64,000 nt of DNA from positions 620,001 to 684,000 of the forward strand of contig NZ_OZ026541.1 of the NCBI RefSeq assembly GCF_964020175.1. Direction: 5' to 3'. Below are positions 47,888 to 58,880 of this stretch, piece by piece (within the stretch, counting starts at the first letter, position 1; each line of letters begins with the position of its first letter). A model generated the notes under the pieces. That model searched no databases, was not told where the DNA came from, and saw nothing but the letters and a program-made list of their open reading frames with translations. This DNA is from Candidatus Mesenet endosymbiont of Phosphuga atrata (GTDB taxonomy: Bacteria; Pseudomonadota; Alphaproteobacteria; Rickettsiales; Anaplasmataceae). The position numbers and the translations under genes are program-made.

Positions 47888-48640
47888 ATGGAAAAAACAC
47901 CAAATGTAATTGAACCACTAAATTTTGAAGAGATCTTATCACGGATGAATGCGGAATTAGTAAACTAACTTTTCTGCATTAGTTGAAAGCGATAAAGATT
48001 TTAGAAATTGGAGAGAGCTTTTGCTAAGACAGAGAATTAACGAAGTGCTAATTTACTAGCTTTTGCCACAGTTGAGCATTTAGCTGAGTTTTATGGAGTT
48101 GAGCGTAAAGGTGCAGAGAATGATGAGCATTTAAGAAAAAGAGTTAAAGCTAAGGCTGGGGAGCTGCAGGAAGTAAAATCGCTATCACGCCCTATCAGCT
48201 GATATTAGAGTTAAAGATGCTTTAACCTATTCCTGGTAGTGTCGAGATTGCTATATTATCTACGGAAGGGATACCCTCTGACGAACTGTTAAGTATTGTC
48301 AGAGAACAAGTAACCAAATAAGAATTTTAACTGATACAGTAACAGTTGTAATATCATTCCAGTTGATATCTCTGCCAAAATTGATAGATACTATTGAAAA
48401 CATAAAATATACAAAAGTTTGAATCTACTAAAAGGTTGGGTTGGAATGTAACCAGATCATTTTTTACAGAAGGTGTGGAGAATTTATAGAGCCAAAAGAA
48501 GATATAAGGGCAATGAAATTAGGTAATTTTAAGATTGAGAAATCCCTAAAACATATACGTCTGTGAGCAGGCAGGATGGTATGTATTATCTCTTTTTTAC
48601 TCATCAAATAGAAATAACAATATAAAATCTATTCTAACAA
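47888..48640 (+). pseudogene. J: Phage baseplate assembly protein J pseudogene
   Basis: From the ATG near 47888 the text MEKTPNVIEPLNFEEILSRM matches the gpJ start. Later pieces in shifted frames continue the order of the family: NWRELLLRQRINE, LLAFATVEHLAEFYGVERK, HLRKRVKAKA, DIRVKDALTY, and SVEIAILSTEGIPSDELLSI. At least four frameshifts and stops are visible. Confidence 0.8.
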
Positions 48641-48646
48641 ATTCAA

Positions 48647-49430
48647 ATGAAAGCTGCTCTATTACCCCCTAATTCATCGGCGACAGAAAAAGCGATAGTA
48701 GAAGCAATTAATTATCCTTTAGACGTGAGTTGCATTAGAGGATTTAAGTTTAATTTTAAGAAAGAAATACTACCATGGCTGGTTGATGAGTACGGCCTAG
48801 AAGAGATTCTTTACTGGGTAGCTGATAAAAGAAAAGCAATTAAGGAAGGAATAGAGTTCCAACGTTTAAGAGGAACACCAGCTTCACTTAAAATGGCATT
48901 AAAATATTGATACCATCACCATTGAAGAAAGTTCTTTGAATTGCAAATAATTTCTTTATTGATACAGTGATAGCTTTAACTAAGCTGGCATTACCAGTAA
49001 GATCACGGCTGATGAGGATGTACAATGATCACTACAATGCTCAAAGGTTTATATTGGATGCAAGCTTATGGGGAGATCTTCTTTCTCTGGGATAAAGGTT
49101 ATAAAAGATGGTCCAGTGCTGTCATTCGGTAGAGTTAATTACTTTGAATCTAAAAGTCCACTTATTAAGATGACTGTTTACGTGATCATTATGAGCAAGC
49201 AATGATTTATATCGTTTAGATGTTTGGAGAAACAGAACTAAGAATTATCATAGTGTCTGCAAGCGCCAACACCAGTGGCACAACTTTCAAGCTTATTACC
49301 ACAAACCTTATTGCCACAGATCAAATTTGCTAAAAGTGTTGTCAGATATTAGAAGACGTAAATGCTTGTTTTCCTCTGATGAAGAGGTAGACTTTCTTTG
49401 GGAAATTTCAATGAAATTTAAAATATAAGC
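48647..49430 (+). pseudogene. I: Phage tail protein I pseudogene
   Basis: The first 87 codons (48647-48910) are intact: LLPPNSSATEKAIVEA, LDVSCIRGFKF, LPWLVDEYGLEEILYW and LRGTPASLKMAL are typical of gpI. A stop follows. Weak continuation in other frames to about 49430 includes SSFSGIKVIKDGPVLSFGRV. It follows J as in P2-like baseplate modules. Confidence 0.78.
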
Positions 49431-49764
49431 CAATTTTAGAAAGATTCAGTATCACTATGAAGCAATCATGATCATAGGAGATATAACTTAGCAATGTTTA
49501 TCTTAAGAGTGATTTAGACTCAAAGCAAAATTCGTGAATTAGAAATGCAGTATTTTACCTTGGTTGGCACCAACATAAACATTTAAATGGTCCGATGTTA
49601 GATCTGTAGATATTAAATATATATATGAATATTACAATATATACTATTTTAGTACTACTATAAGCAACTTGACTTCTAATTTAGCTTAAGGACTACTGTG
49701 AAGTATAGCAGTAAACATTAGAAAACTCTCTGTCGCTGAAGAAGCTAATTTTTAAGGGGAAAAA
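49431..49764. other. Gap in the prophage relic without a recognisable gene
   Basis: About 330 AT-rich bases with no frame I can connect to a phage protein. A run of AAGGGG just before 49765 is the ribosome-binding site of the DUF2924 relic. Confidence 0.5.
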
Positions 49765-50135
49765 ATGGATACATCTGTAATTAAAGAAGTGATGTCTCTA
49801 GAAAGTAAAACATTAATAGAACTGAGAGAGATGTGGAGGAGACTTTTTAATACTCACCATATTCAAAAAGATATTTAATACCAATTATAGATTACAAGAT
49901 ATATCAGATAAAGCCGAGAAAAAACTTAGCTGATCAAATGGAAGAAAGTAAATAGTAAGATAGCCCATATCAGGTTATTCGTCAGTATCGAGGATGAAGT
50001 AATAGTAACTGATATAGGATATGTTTATAAGGGACAGCAGTATAAATCATTGTCTAAAATAGCAGGACTGGCAATAGCTACAATGGTCCTTTATTTTTTG
50101 GCATGCGTAAAAAGTCACCTACAAGGAAAAATGCT
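49765..50135 (+). pseudogene. DUF2924 phage protein pseudogene
   Basis: ATG with AAGGGG upstream opens MDTSVIKEVMSLESKTLIELREMW, typical of the DUF2924 proteins next to WO recombinases. Stops follow after about 37 codons. Later frames give EDEVIVTDIGYVYKGQQYKSLSKIA, the conserved C-terminal box. The order DUF2924 then serine recombinase matches WO prophages. Confidence 0.72.
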
Positions 50136-51587
50136 TAAAGAAGTTATTAAAGAGATAAAATTATACCAGAAAATCATGTGAGGAAGGATTAGAGCAAGCA
50201 TTCAATAGTCTCGATGCTCAACGTTTAGCTGGGGAAAGTTATATTCAAAGTCAGCAGCATGAGGGGTGGATTTTAGTAGATAAAAAGTATGATGATGGTG
50301 GTTATAGTGGTGGCACTTTAGAGAGACCAGCTCTGCAAGAACTATTTAAGGATATCGAGAATGCTAAGATTGATTGTATTGTGGTTTATAAAATAGATCG
50401 TCTCTCTCGGTCTCTACTTGATTTTGCTAAAATAGTGGATTTGTTTGATAAGCATAAAGTAACATTTGTTTCAGTAACACAGTCTTTCAATACCGTAAAT
50501 TCAATGGAATATAGTCTTAAGTTTTGCTCAATATGAAAGAGGGAGAAAGAATTAGAGATAAAACAGAAAGGTATATGGATGGGAGGAAAAGCACCAATTG
50601 GTTACAATGTAGAAGACCGTAAGCTTATTATCAATCAAGAGGAGACAGAGGTAGTAAGATATATCTTCAATCGATTTATAGGTTTAAAATCAGCAGCTGC
50701 CGTTGCTAGAGAATTAAATAACCAAGGATATAAAACTAAAGCAGAAAAACCATTTAAAATTGCTACAGTAGGAGGCATCCTCACTAATACTACTTATATT
50801 GGCTATATTACTCATAGAGGCAACCGGACAACATCAGGCAATAATTAATAAGGGGATAAGGTACAAGAGGTTTTTATTAAACGTGAAGGGATAAAGCCTA
50901 AAGAAGAATATAAATTAAAGGTTTTGTGGTAGTTGTAAATCAGTAATGAATATACCAAGAAGAAAAGTAAGAGGTATTGTTATTATGTTTGCAACAGTCA
51001 TATAAGAGGTGCTTATTAAGTAGTATAGCTGCAGGAGAGATAGAGAGTAATACAAATTCGCTTATTACTTAAAAATCCAATAAGAGAATGCAAATTTTAG
51101 ATGATAAAAAAATCTCTCAATTACAAAAGATAGTTGGGACAATTTATTTCCAAGAGAAGATTATTCGGAAAAAGCTATAAGAGTAAATGAAGATGAAGCT
51201 GCATTAATCCTACAGAACTTTGCTGGGAATACTGAGGAAGGACCAGATAGTAACATAGAAAACGAGGAAATATCCTTATTTATGCCATTAAAATTTAAAC
51301 AGATCAAGCAGTAATATTACTCCCCGAATTTAAAGAAGAAAAAAATATAAATTACACCTTACTTAAGGCGTTAGTAAATGTGGCAAAGACAATTAACTTA
51401 TGGTAAATGTGGAACTATAAATATTCACAACAGGATCAAAATATCCGCAATGAAATTGAACTTTCTTTCACCTAAAATCAAAGAAGATATTTTAAATGGC
51501 TCAGCAGACTTACTGCCTAACTTTTCCAGTATAAGAAATATACCAATATTATGGCATGAACAAGAGAAGATTTTTTACGAACAGTAG
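50136..51587 (+). pseudogene. Large serine recombinase (WO integrase) pseudogene
   Basis: Decayed resolvase-type integrase. The catalytic segment YTRKSCEEGLEQAFNSLDAQR begins near 50163 with its nucleophile Ser in RKS, and IVVYKIDRLSRSLLDFAKIV follows near 50380-50440. The recombinase domain is intact at 50579-50848 (GGKAPIGYNVED, YIFNRF, GGILTNTTYIGYITHRG). The zinc ribbon and coiled coil further on are broken. Frameshifts and stops occur near 50530, 50850 and repeatedly after 50930. Confidence 0.85.
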
Positions 51588-51775
51588 TGATTGCAGTTTA
51601 TTCTGTAAATCTAAGTATTAACATCTTCTGTACTTTAATGAATATCTTATAAATAAAAAACATCAAAAAATAAGATAAATATAAGTTGACTTAAGTATAA
51701 ATAGATGGATACCACTGAAGATATCAAATCTAAAATTTATATGCTACTTGAGAGGTCAACTTTGTATGAATAATA

Positions 51776-52395
51776 ATGGTAATGGAAACAAAAATGGAAA
51801 AAGAAGAAGTTGAAGCACGTATATTATCTAGCAGGGGTAGGTCATTGTTTGATTACGAAATACTTGAGTTAATTTTATACTCCACTTATCGTAAAACAAG
51901 AAGTTGCAGAAAAATTTTGTTCAATAACGTAGGAAAATGCAGATTTTCATGAACTAAAAATGGGGTGAATAGTTTAGCAATAGCAATAATTTTTTGCATA
52001 AAGGAAACTTTAGAGAGAACATTAAGAGAAGACCTACAAAAACTACCAATAACATAGAAAAGTTAATTGAATACCTTAAATAGGTCAGATAAGTAAAGAA
52101 AACTTTCGAATTTAAATAAAAGACATCGTTTAATTGATGAATATATCCAAGATACTAGACCACTGTATACAAGAGAAGTTATAAAAAGGGCATTACTAGT
52201 AGGAGCGACTTCTATAATTATATCGCACAATCACCCGAGCGGCAGTCTCACAAAATGACATAGAAAACAGATTTCTGTAGCCTGCCATAGTATCGGCATA
52301 GAAGTTGTGGATCATATCATCATTACTGAGATTCTCCTCTTCAACTAAAGAAAATAAGAGTGTTAATTTTGGATTAGCTAAGTAGAATGCACACA
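51776..52395 (+). pseudogene. RadC (JAB/MPN) family pseudogene 1
   Basis: From the ATG at 51776 frames give EARILSSRGRSLFDYEILELIL, which matches the RadC N-terminal helix-hairpin-helix part, and near 52225-52330 NHPSGSLT followed by VACHSIGIEVVDHIIITE. These are the metal-binding HxHPSG and D of the JAB domain, with the first His region retained. Multiple slips and stops interrupt it. Confidence 0.75.
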
Positions 52396-52858
52396 ATTAT
52401 AATTTTGAAAATTTCGAATTTCTCTGTTGAAATGCCCCAGTTTTGATTAAAATGAATGAGCTGCATGCATAAATTTTCTTCTACATCATTGGATAAAGCA
52501 TATGATATTTTTAAAATTTTCGTAATTTAAACACTGATCAGTTTATTGTCAATTTTACGTCTTATGTAGTAAAAAAGAAGTTCAAATCTGGTCATTGAGT
52601 ATATGTAAGACAATTGGAAATGATCGAGCAATACCTGTTCTAGGTCATAATCTATGAGCATTCCTTGAGGGATATCATATATGGCAAATTATCCTCACTA
52701 TTTAAACACCGATATTTTAGATACTTTTTAATCTTCTTACCCAAGAAAGTGTGCATTATAGATTATTGTTAAAATTATATGATATTAGCATAAATTAATT
52801 TATTTATTCTTAATAGATGTCAACATATTAATTACTTAATATCTTTTACAGAGCATAG

Positions 52859-53485
52859 ATGAACAATGATGCAAGTACTATCCAAACAGGATAAAAGACA
52901 GCAATATCTACACTCAAAGTTTTTTATAGCAAGCAGTGAAGGTATGTCAACTAGTGAAATCATGGAGATTATATTGTATAGGGCACAACCAAATGTTAGA
53001 GAAATTGTATACAGGTTAATGGATAAGCTAGGTAGTATTACTAAGATCTTTAATTTATGACTTAAAGAGCATAGAAGGTGTAAATGACGCATTCTATATT
53101 ATGTGCGAAAGAAATTTTAAAACACAGGAAGAGATAGATGCATTGCCCATTGTTAGTAATTGGAGTAAACTAATAGATTACTTAACGGTTAGTGTGGGAA
53201 TGTATGACAAGATGAATTTTCGTGTTTGAATAAAAAATATCGCATAATTGCTGATGAGTTACAAAGATGTGGAACAGTAGATCACTCTACATTAGAAATA
53301 TTATAAAAAGAGTTTAAGAGCAACATCGATTATAGTAAGTCATAACCACTTAAGCGGCAATTTCAGAGGATGATATAGATATTACAAAATTTAGCGTGCC
53401 ATTGTATGCAGATCGAGTTTTTGGATCACATAATCCTAAAAGATATTTTAGTTTTAAAGAAAAAGATAGATAGCGATATAACTGT
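52859..53485 (+). pseudogene. RadC-like family pseudogene 2
   Basis: A second RadC relic directly follows the first. MNNDASTIQTG leads to KDRQQYLHSKFFIASSEGMSTSEIMEIIL and later KKYRIIADELQRCGTVDHSTLEI, then IEFLDHIILKDI. Two adjacent, divergent RadC genes are known in WO phage replication/repair modules. Frameshifts are many. Confidence 0.65.
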
Positions 53486-53494
53486 ACTAAATTT

Positions 53495-54152
53495 ATGCTT
53501 AAAATTGCCACTTGGAACCTATACGCAAACGGATTGATCAACTCTGCAGCTTTGTTACTGAAGATGAAATTGATATTATAATGTTACAAATGTACAAATG
53601 AGCAGTGAACAAATAGAGCAATTAGGTTATAGATGTATAGTTCATGGAGAAAAGGCAAGAAACGGTGTGGCAATATTATCAAATAGTTGAAGATAGTTTA
53701 AACACAAGTATTATTGATAATGAAGTTATTTAGAATGTTTGATTGAATGTAATGGTTTTAATCTAAGGGGTATATGTACCAAATGGCCAAACTGAAGCAT
53801 TTAAGTATAATTTCTTGATTGCTTATATCAGATGACTTGTTTGAAAAAGAGGAAATAACCATATAGGAGGTACAAATAAGATAGATGTGCATATGCCACT
53901 GAAGATAAGATAGGTTTTCATATAGATGAACGGGTTTGCTATACTTCATTCAGTGATGCTTTTAGAATAACAAACCCAGAAAGTAAGGAATTTAGTTGGT
54001 GGGAATGGCAACAGAATAAGAGACATTTTATTATCTCCAGAAGCAACAGATAAGTTAGAGAAATCAATAACAAAATACGTGCAAAAGAAAATCCATCAGA
54101 TCATGCCCCAGTTGTCTGTGCTTTAGAAGAAAGTGTCAGCTATTCCTTTTAA
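53495..54152 (+). pseudogene. xth: Exodeoxyribonuclease III (xth-type) pseudogene
   Basis: ATG at 53495 gives LKIATWN. Then, after slips, come IRKRIDQLCSFVTEDEIDIIMLQ, KCTNEQ, EQIEQLGYRCIVHGEKARNGVAILSN, VYVPNGQ, GFHIDERVCYTSFSDAF, FSWWEW, ISPEATDKLE and SDHAPVVCALEES before the stop at 54152. This is the complete order of exonuclease III motifs, including the catalytic SDHAPV. At least six frameshifts or small deletions are present, so it is dead. A functional chromosomal copy would be expected elsewhere. Confidence 0.85.
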
Positions 54153-54212
54153 AATAATATTAATTTTATAAGAGTTATGCTACTATTTGTATAGTGCGTT
54201 TAAACAAAAAAT

Positions 54213-55844
54213 ATGCCACTTACACCAATTGATATAAAGGTATCACCGATTGAATTAGATGATGAAGAAGACGTAGCAAAAAAGCAGCTTCGTGAAAGTG
54301 AGAGATATCTTTCAATCCCAGAACATTCAGAAAAACATAATCAACTCACTCCTGAAAGTGGTATAGGGACAGATGATGGCTTGCCACACTTTCCTCATAA
54401 CGTGAAGGAATATCAAGAAGAAGATAAGCAATCTATTAATTCTAGTGTTACTGGCAGTGAATATAGCCCAAAAGCTCTTGATGATATTCGATTTTTACAA
54501 GAAATACGAAACTTGGGTCAAAAGGATGATCAATTTGCTCTAAAAAATGAAGAAGATGAATATGATATAGAAGCAAAAAAAACTGCTAGGTCATGTATTG
54601 AATCTGTATTGCAAGAAACTTATTCTGACTCTAATGATTGGAGTTCAGAGGAAGATTTAAGCTATAGTTCAGATGATATTCTTCCAGAAGATTCATTTTT
54701 GATGAAGTTGGAAGTACCATTAACTGAAAATGAAGAGAATTTGATCCATGAATTTTATCAAAAGATGAAAGAAGTAGAGGCACAAAATGATCAAGAGCGT
54801 AAAGAGAATATACATAACTCTAGTATAAATTGTACTGAGAACGCTTTAAAACGTATTAAGTGTTTAGTCGATGAATATTTGAAGAGAGGGATAAGGTTAA
54901 ATGCATCTTATGATGGTCACACTGTAACAAATCTTATATTTGAAAAAATAATATACGTTCTTGATGGTATTGTACGTGTAACCTGTAACACTACAGCATA
55001 TGGGCAGTTTAAGCCCTATGACGTTTCTAATTATGATGAAGATTATGATGATGAGTACGAATTATTTAAAGGTAGTAGTGCAGAAATTGTTAGCAGTATT
55101 ATAGGAGATTTGCTGACAAAGGGCGGGAAAGCAAAACGCAGTTATTTCTACTATGACAGGTTAGCTCATGTAACTCGTAGCATTGATGATGGTCTTTATG
55201 AAAAGTGTGAGGAGATTGATAGCAAACTTAGAAGTATAGCATACAAAAGTGTTATAAATAAGAATAAGAGCAGAGATGATTTTGAAGTAGCAATAGATAA
55301 TGGTTATTTTTACATAAAGTATGAAAAGAATAGCGTCGTTGAACTAACAAAGGTTACAAACAATAAAATTATAGATGATTTAAACTCAGAATATAAATTA
55401 AACTTAAAAGTTGGCATACTACAGATTGGCAGCAGTGTAATTAGAGTTGAGAAGTTAGAAAAGAAAAGAAATTATACAGATGTTCCGCAAGGTGTAATTA
55501 AGATGTCTTTTACTGCAAAAATAGAAGATAAAACTGAGAAGATCAGTATTCTTTTGTACTCTGATAAAGACGACAGTAGTAAAGTTAAAGTAGAACTAGA
55601 TGAAGAGAATCAAGAGAAATTTGACAAATTAAAGGACAAATCAAGCTTCGGCAAAAACTGCTTCTTAGGTGGCAAAAGTGTTATACAAGCTATCCAAGAC
55701 AAAGAATTCATTAAACATTGGTCTTATAAATCAGCTACTCCAGCTACCCCACCTACTCTTTTGGAACAAATTTCAGTTAGTAACGTTTTTAGTAGCTTGA
55801 AAGGTCAATGCACCCAATTTTACAAATATCTCTTTAGTAGGTGA
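54213..55844 (+). CDS. Hypothetical acidic protein, 543 aa
   Basis: Intact 543-codon frame from ATG 54213, in sharp contrast with the decayed phage genes ending 61 bases before. Residues 1-170 are very acidic, Ser-rich and probably disordered (many Glu/Asp with SEYSPKALDD, DWSSEEDLSYSSDD). Residues 190-350 are mixed alpha/beta (NCTENALKRIKCLVDEYLKRG, LIFEKIIYVLDGIVRV, SYFYYDRLAHVTRS). Residues 370-500 look beta-rich (YFYIKYEKNSVVELTKV, GVIKMSFTAKIEDKTEKISILLYS). No signal peptide, transmembrane segment or catalytic motif is recognised. It is the first of three co-oriented accessory genes (54213-58880). Confidence 0.75.
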   Translation: MPLTPIDIKVSPIELDDEEDVAKKQLRESERYLSIPEHSEKHNQLTPESGIGTDDGLPHFPHNVKEYQEEDKQSINSSVTGSEYSPKALDDIRFLQEIRNLGQKDDQFALKNEEDEYDIEAKKTARSCIESVLQETYSDSNDWSSEEDLSYSSDDILPEDSFLMKLEVPLTENEENLIHEFYQKMKEVEAQNDQERKENIHNSSINCTENALKRIKCLVDEYLKRGIRLNASYDGHTVTNLIFEKIIYVLDGIVRVTCNTTAYGQFKPYDVSNYDEDYDDEYELFKGSSAEIVSSIIGDLLTKGGKAKRSYFYYDRLAHVTRSIDDGLYEKCEEIDSKLRSIAYKSVINKNKSRDDFEVAIDNGYFYIKYEKNSVVELTKVTNNKIIDDLNSEYKLNLKVGILQIGSSVIRVEKLEKKRNYTDVPQGVIKMSFTAKIEDKTEKISILLYSDKDDSSKVKVELDEENQEKFDKLKDKSSFGKNCFLGGKSVIQAIQDKEFIKHWSYKSATPATPPTLLEQISVSNVFSSLKGQCTQFYKYLFSR

Positions 55845-55942
55845 GTTTCTTTAGAACTATTTAAAAATATCTACAGAACTTTATTTTATTTACAAGATCA
55901 ATTTATACTGATTAATGTATAATTAAAAAAATATAGATTAAA

Positions 55943-58072
55943 ATGGTAGGGGAAGTGATAAATTTTCTGCAAGAGCAAAAGAGGTACAGGATATTTTGGT
56001 GGGGATTTGGTGGTAGCTTGTTTAATCATTTATGTGGTGCTTTAGGTTTTAATGCTAAATACTTACTTGAAAATGAGGAAAACGAAGAAGTAAAAGATCA
56101 GCTTTATGGCTTGGTCTATGCTTATGGTGAAATGCCAGCCTACCATTGGTGGCCGTGGAGTAGGAAAATTAAAGATATAAGTTTAAGCCAGAACCAAAAG
56201 GAAAGAGTAAAAAATTATCCGTATTACAGGTTGTGGTATAGGTTTGTACTTAATATTTTTACTTCCATATCATTGCATTTCTATTTAGAAAAATGGCATA
56301 AGTTATCTTATCAGGGGGATGAGATGGTAAAAAAACATAAAGTTGGTAGAACTAAAAACATTAATGATCTATCGCATATTCATTTTTTAAATCAAGAGAC
56401 TCAGATTAGTGATGATGTTGATGTTGTACCTGAAGAAGGAATTACCTTCTCCTTTGGCAAAATAGAAGACTCAATTATGCAGCTGAGTTTAAAAGAAGCA
56501 TTAGAACTTTTTGGCTTGCCTAAACTACTGGAACGTTTGGATCATGGGTTGTATGCAATGAGATCACATCAAACGCAAAAAGAAGATTATGAAAAGTATT
56601 TCAACGAAGAAGTAAATCAAAAGTTTAAGAAGTTATCCTTAGCTTATCATCCAGATAAAGTAGCTGATGAAGATAAAAAAAGAGCCACAGAAATGCAACA
56701 AGGAGTAAATACTACACGGCGAATAATGAAGAATCTTTATGAGCATGCAATCTCTAACCACACTTCAGTTCTCAACAGGGATTTTCAATATAGTTTTTAT
56801 GCTAATGTAGAAATTGGCCTATTATCTAATAAGGACAAGTTGGAGCAGCTTAATGATAAAATATTAGATAAATTATGGTGGATATCAAAGGTAAGTCATG
56901 CGCATCTGACAAGTTTGTTAGATAAGTTCTTAGTAGCAAGCAAGTCCACTATGGAGAAGCATCTGTTAGATGAAAAGAAAGATTTTCAATCTTTAGAATG
57001 GGATATAGAGCGCAAAGTTTTAAAAGCAGCAGATGAATATATAGAAAGATATAGAGGTTTTACTGAAGAGTTAGCTAAGCTACATAAAGATTGCCAAGAT
57101 GATGAGGATCTTAAATACATAAAATCTTCCGTAAGTAAGTTGCTAGAGAGATGTGAACTCCAATGTAATATATTATCTTCAGCACAAGAATTTTTTAAGG
57201 AAAGAAGTGGATATATATTTTCCTATCTAATAAATCCAAAGCCGTATTCCTTAGCAGAGAGAGAGAATTATGAGAAGGTAGATGAATATTTTGTTCTTCC
57301 AGTAATAGAGTATTTAAACATTTTATTTATATCTTGTGAGCTGGCAAAGAAGGCAGAGAAGAAAAAAAGTAAAGGTTTATATAAGAAGTCGAGGAAATTT
57401 ATATCGTCAAGAATAGGAAGTTATGTAAATCAAACAGAAGTAGCTAGTGAAGCGTCAGAAGAATTATCAAATGATAAAACAAGTGAAGAGATGGTACTAG
57501 AAAAGATGCAAGAACTTCCACGCGCGGAATTACATGAGCTTTGTTACTATCTTATGAGTTACCGTTGTTATAATTTAAATAAGGAAGATTTGTTTAATTT
57601 GTTGCAGAGAAAGTTTCAAGCTGGAGAAATAAATAAAAAAGAAGCAGAAGGTCTAGTCTATAAGCTAATCTCACAGTATCTTGCGCGTTTAACTTGTGAA
57701 TTTACACCAAAAAGAACCCTAAATGATGCACTTGCTGATTATGAAAGATTGGCGAAAAAAGTGGAAGAAATACTTGAAAAAGCACAAGAAGTTCAAAAGC
57801 AGCAAGAGAGAATTGCTGAAGATCATAAAAAAATAGAAGAACAATTGGAGAAGCAATCAGAACAATTAGAACAATTAGAGAAAAATAATAAAAATCAAAA
57901 AGAACAAGCACAGCAATTAGAACAAAGGTTAGACAATATTGAACAAGTATTAAAACAATTTAAAGAAGCAGAACAATTGCATAGTAGTACAGGAGAAGAA
58001 AGCCAAAAGCCAAATCCTACTTTAGAAGGGGCATCTATTTGTGGTGAGGATAATATATTGACACAACACTAA
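55943..58072 (+). CDS. Large coiled-coil protein with a J-domain-like segment
   Basis: An intact 709-residue protein. Residues 183-265 resemble a DnaJ J-domain: helix I EALELFGL, helix II VNQKFKKLSLAYHPDKV with the diagnostic H236-P237-D238, and helix III KKRATEMQQGVNTTRRIMKN. The helix I-II linker is longer than usual (about 35 residues). HPD J-domains stimulate Hsp70 ATPases. Residues 1-120 are aromatic-rich (RIFWWGFGGSLF, YHWWPWSRK) and residues 270-600 helical. Residues 610-690 form a long Gln/Glu coiled coil (EQLEKQSEQLEQLEKN). There are no zinc fingers or client-binding DnaJ domains. Start ATG 55943. It lies in a three-gene co-oriented unit. Confidence 0.78.
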   Translation: MVGEVINFLQEQKRYRIFWWGFGGSLFNHLCGALGFNAKYLLENEENEEVKDQLYGLVYAYGEMPAYHWWPWSRKIKDISLSQNQKERVKNYPYYRLWYRFVLNIFTSISLHFYLEKWHKLSYQGDEMVKKHKVGRTKNINDLSHIHFLNQETQISDDVDVVPEEGITFSFGKIEDSIMQLSLKEALELFGLPKLLERLDHGLYAMRSHQTQKEDYEKYFNEEVNQKFKKLSLAYHPDKVADEDKKRATEMQQGVNTTRRIMKNLYEHAISNHTSVLNRDFQYSFYANVEIGLLSNKDKLEQLNDKILDKLWWISKVSHAHLTSLLDKFLVASKSTMEKHLLDEKKDFQSLEWDIERKVLKAADEYIERYRGFTEELAKLHKDCQDDEDLKYIKSSVSKLLERCELQCNILSSAQEFFKERSGYIFSYLINPKPYSLAERENYEKVDEYFVLPVIEYLNILFISCELAKKAEKKKSKGLYKKSRKFISSRIGSYVNQTEVASEASEELSNDKTSEEMVLEKMQELPRAELHELCYYLMSYRCYNLNKEDLFNLLQRKFQAGEINKKEAEGLVYKLISQYLARLTCEFTPKRTLNDALADYERLAKKVEEILEKAQEVQKQQERIAEDHKKIEEQLEKQSEQLEQLEKNNKNQKEQAQQLEQRLDNIEQVLKQFKEAEQLHSSTGEESQKPNPTLEGASICGEDNILTQH

Positions 58073-58115
58073 CTGGTTAATAACATGTTAACTTTAATAT
58101 AAATGAGGGGAAAAG

Positions 58116-58880
58116 ATGACAGGTGTGCAACAGGTAGATAAAAAGAAAAAAGCCGATGATGAGTTGCAAACAATAGTAGATGAGCTGAAAGCAATAGATG
58201 AAAGTTTAAATGTGCGTCTTGATAATATCAAGAAAATGTTAAAAATTAAAAGGCTTATTATACAACTGTTTGACCGTTACACACTTGAGGTTTTTGAAAC
58301 ACAGATAAAATCTTATAAAATAGTTTTTGAAGAGATATCTACTACCATTGATGAAGGTAAAAAGGAAGATAAGAGTAGTAGTGAGATTATTAGTAGACTA
58401 GCAAAAATAAATTTGGATGTGGAATATAAGGATCAAAAAGCTCGAATTGAGCGTAGCAGTACTTTAGAGAAGTTGCATTTATCTGTAAAAAGCTCAGCAA
58501 GTGAGTTAAAGGCTACTATAGCTAACTGTAGAAACAATACTTTAGATGATCACAATAATGAATTAAAGAATAAATTAACTGTGACACAAGATGTGTTAGA
58601 TGAAACCTTAAATAAAAATAAGCAACTAGAAAGTGAGAATGGAGTGCTAGTAGGACAAATACAATCACAAAGCAAGGAAATACAGGAATTAAAAGCGGAA
58701 AATATCAAAAAAACAGAGCAGTATCAATTGCTAGTACGTAGGTTGAGCAAAGTTGAGGAAATGATAGCAGTGATGGTGAATCAAAGCCAAGCTCTTAAAC
58801 CGGATTGTGATTTTCCATCTTCCTCTTTAAGTGACAGTGATATCGAAGTTACAAATATGCCAGATAAGAAGCATAGCTGA
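58116..58880 (+). CDS. Hypothetical coiled-coil protein, 254 aa
   Basis: ATG 58116 has a GAGGGG ribosome-binding site. The product is soluble and helical, with coiled coils at about 20-50 and 145-225 (ENGVLVGQIQSQSKEIQELKAEN) and an acidic Ser/Asp-rich tail. No domain is recognised. It follows the J-domain-like gene by 43 bases and is likely co-transcribed. Confidence 0.7.
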   Translation: MTGVQQVDKKKKADDELQTIVDELKAIDESLNVRLDNIKKMLKIKRLIIQLFDRYTLEVFETQIKSYKIVFEEISTTIDEGKKEDKSSSEIISRLAKINLDVEYKDQKARIERSSTLEKLHLSVKSSASELKATIANCRNNTLDDHNNELKNKLTVTQDVLDETLNKNKQLESENGVLVGQIQSQSKEIQELKAENIKKTEQYQLLVRRLSKVEEMIAVMVNQSQALKPDCDFPSSSLSDSDIEVTNMPDKKHS

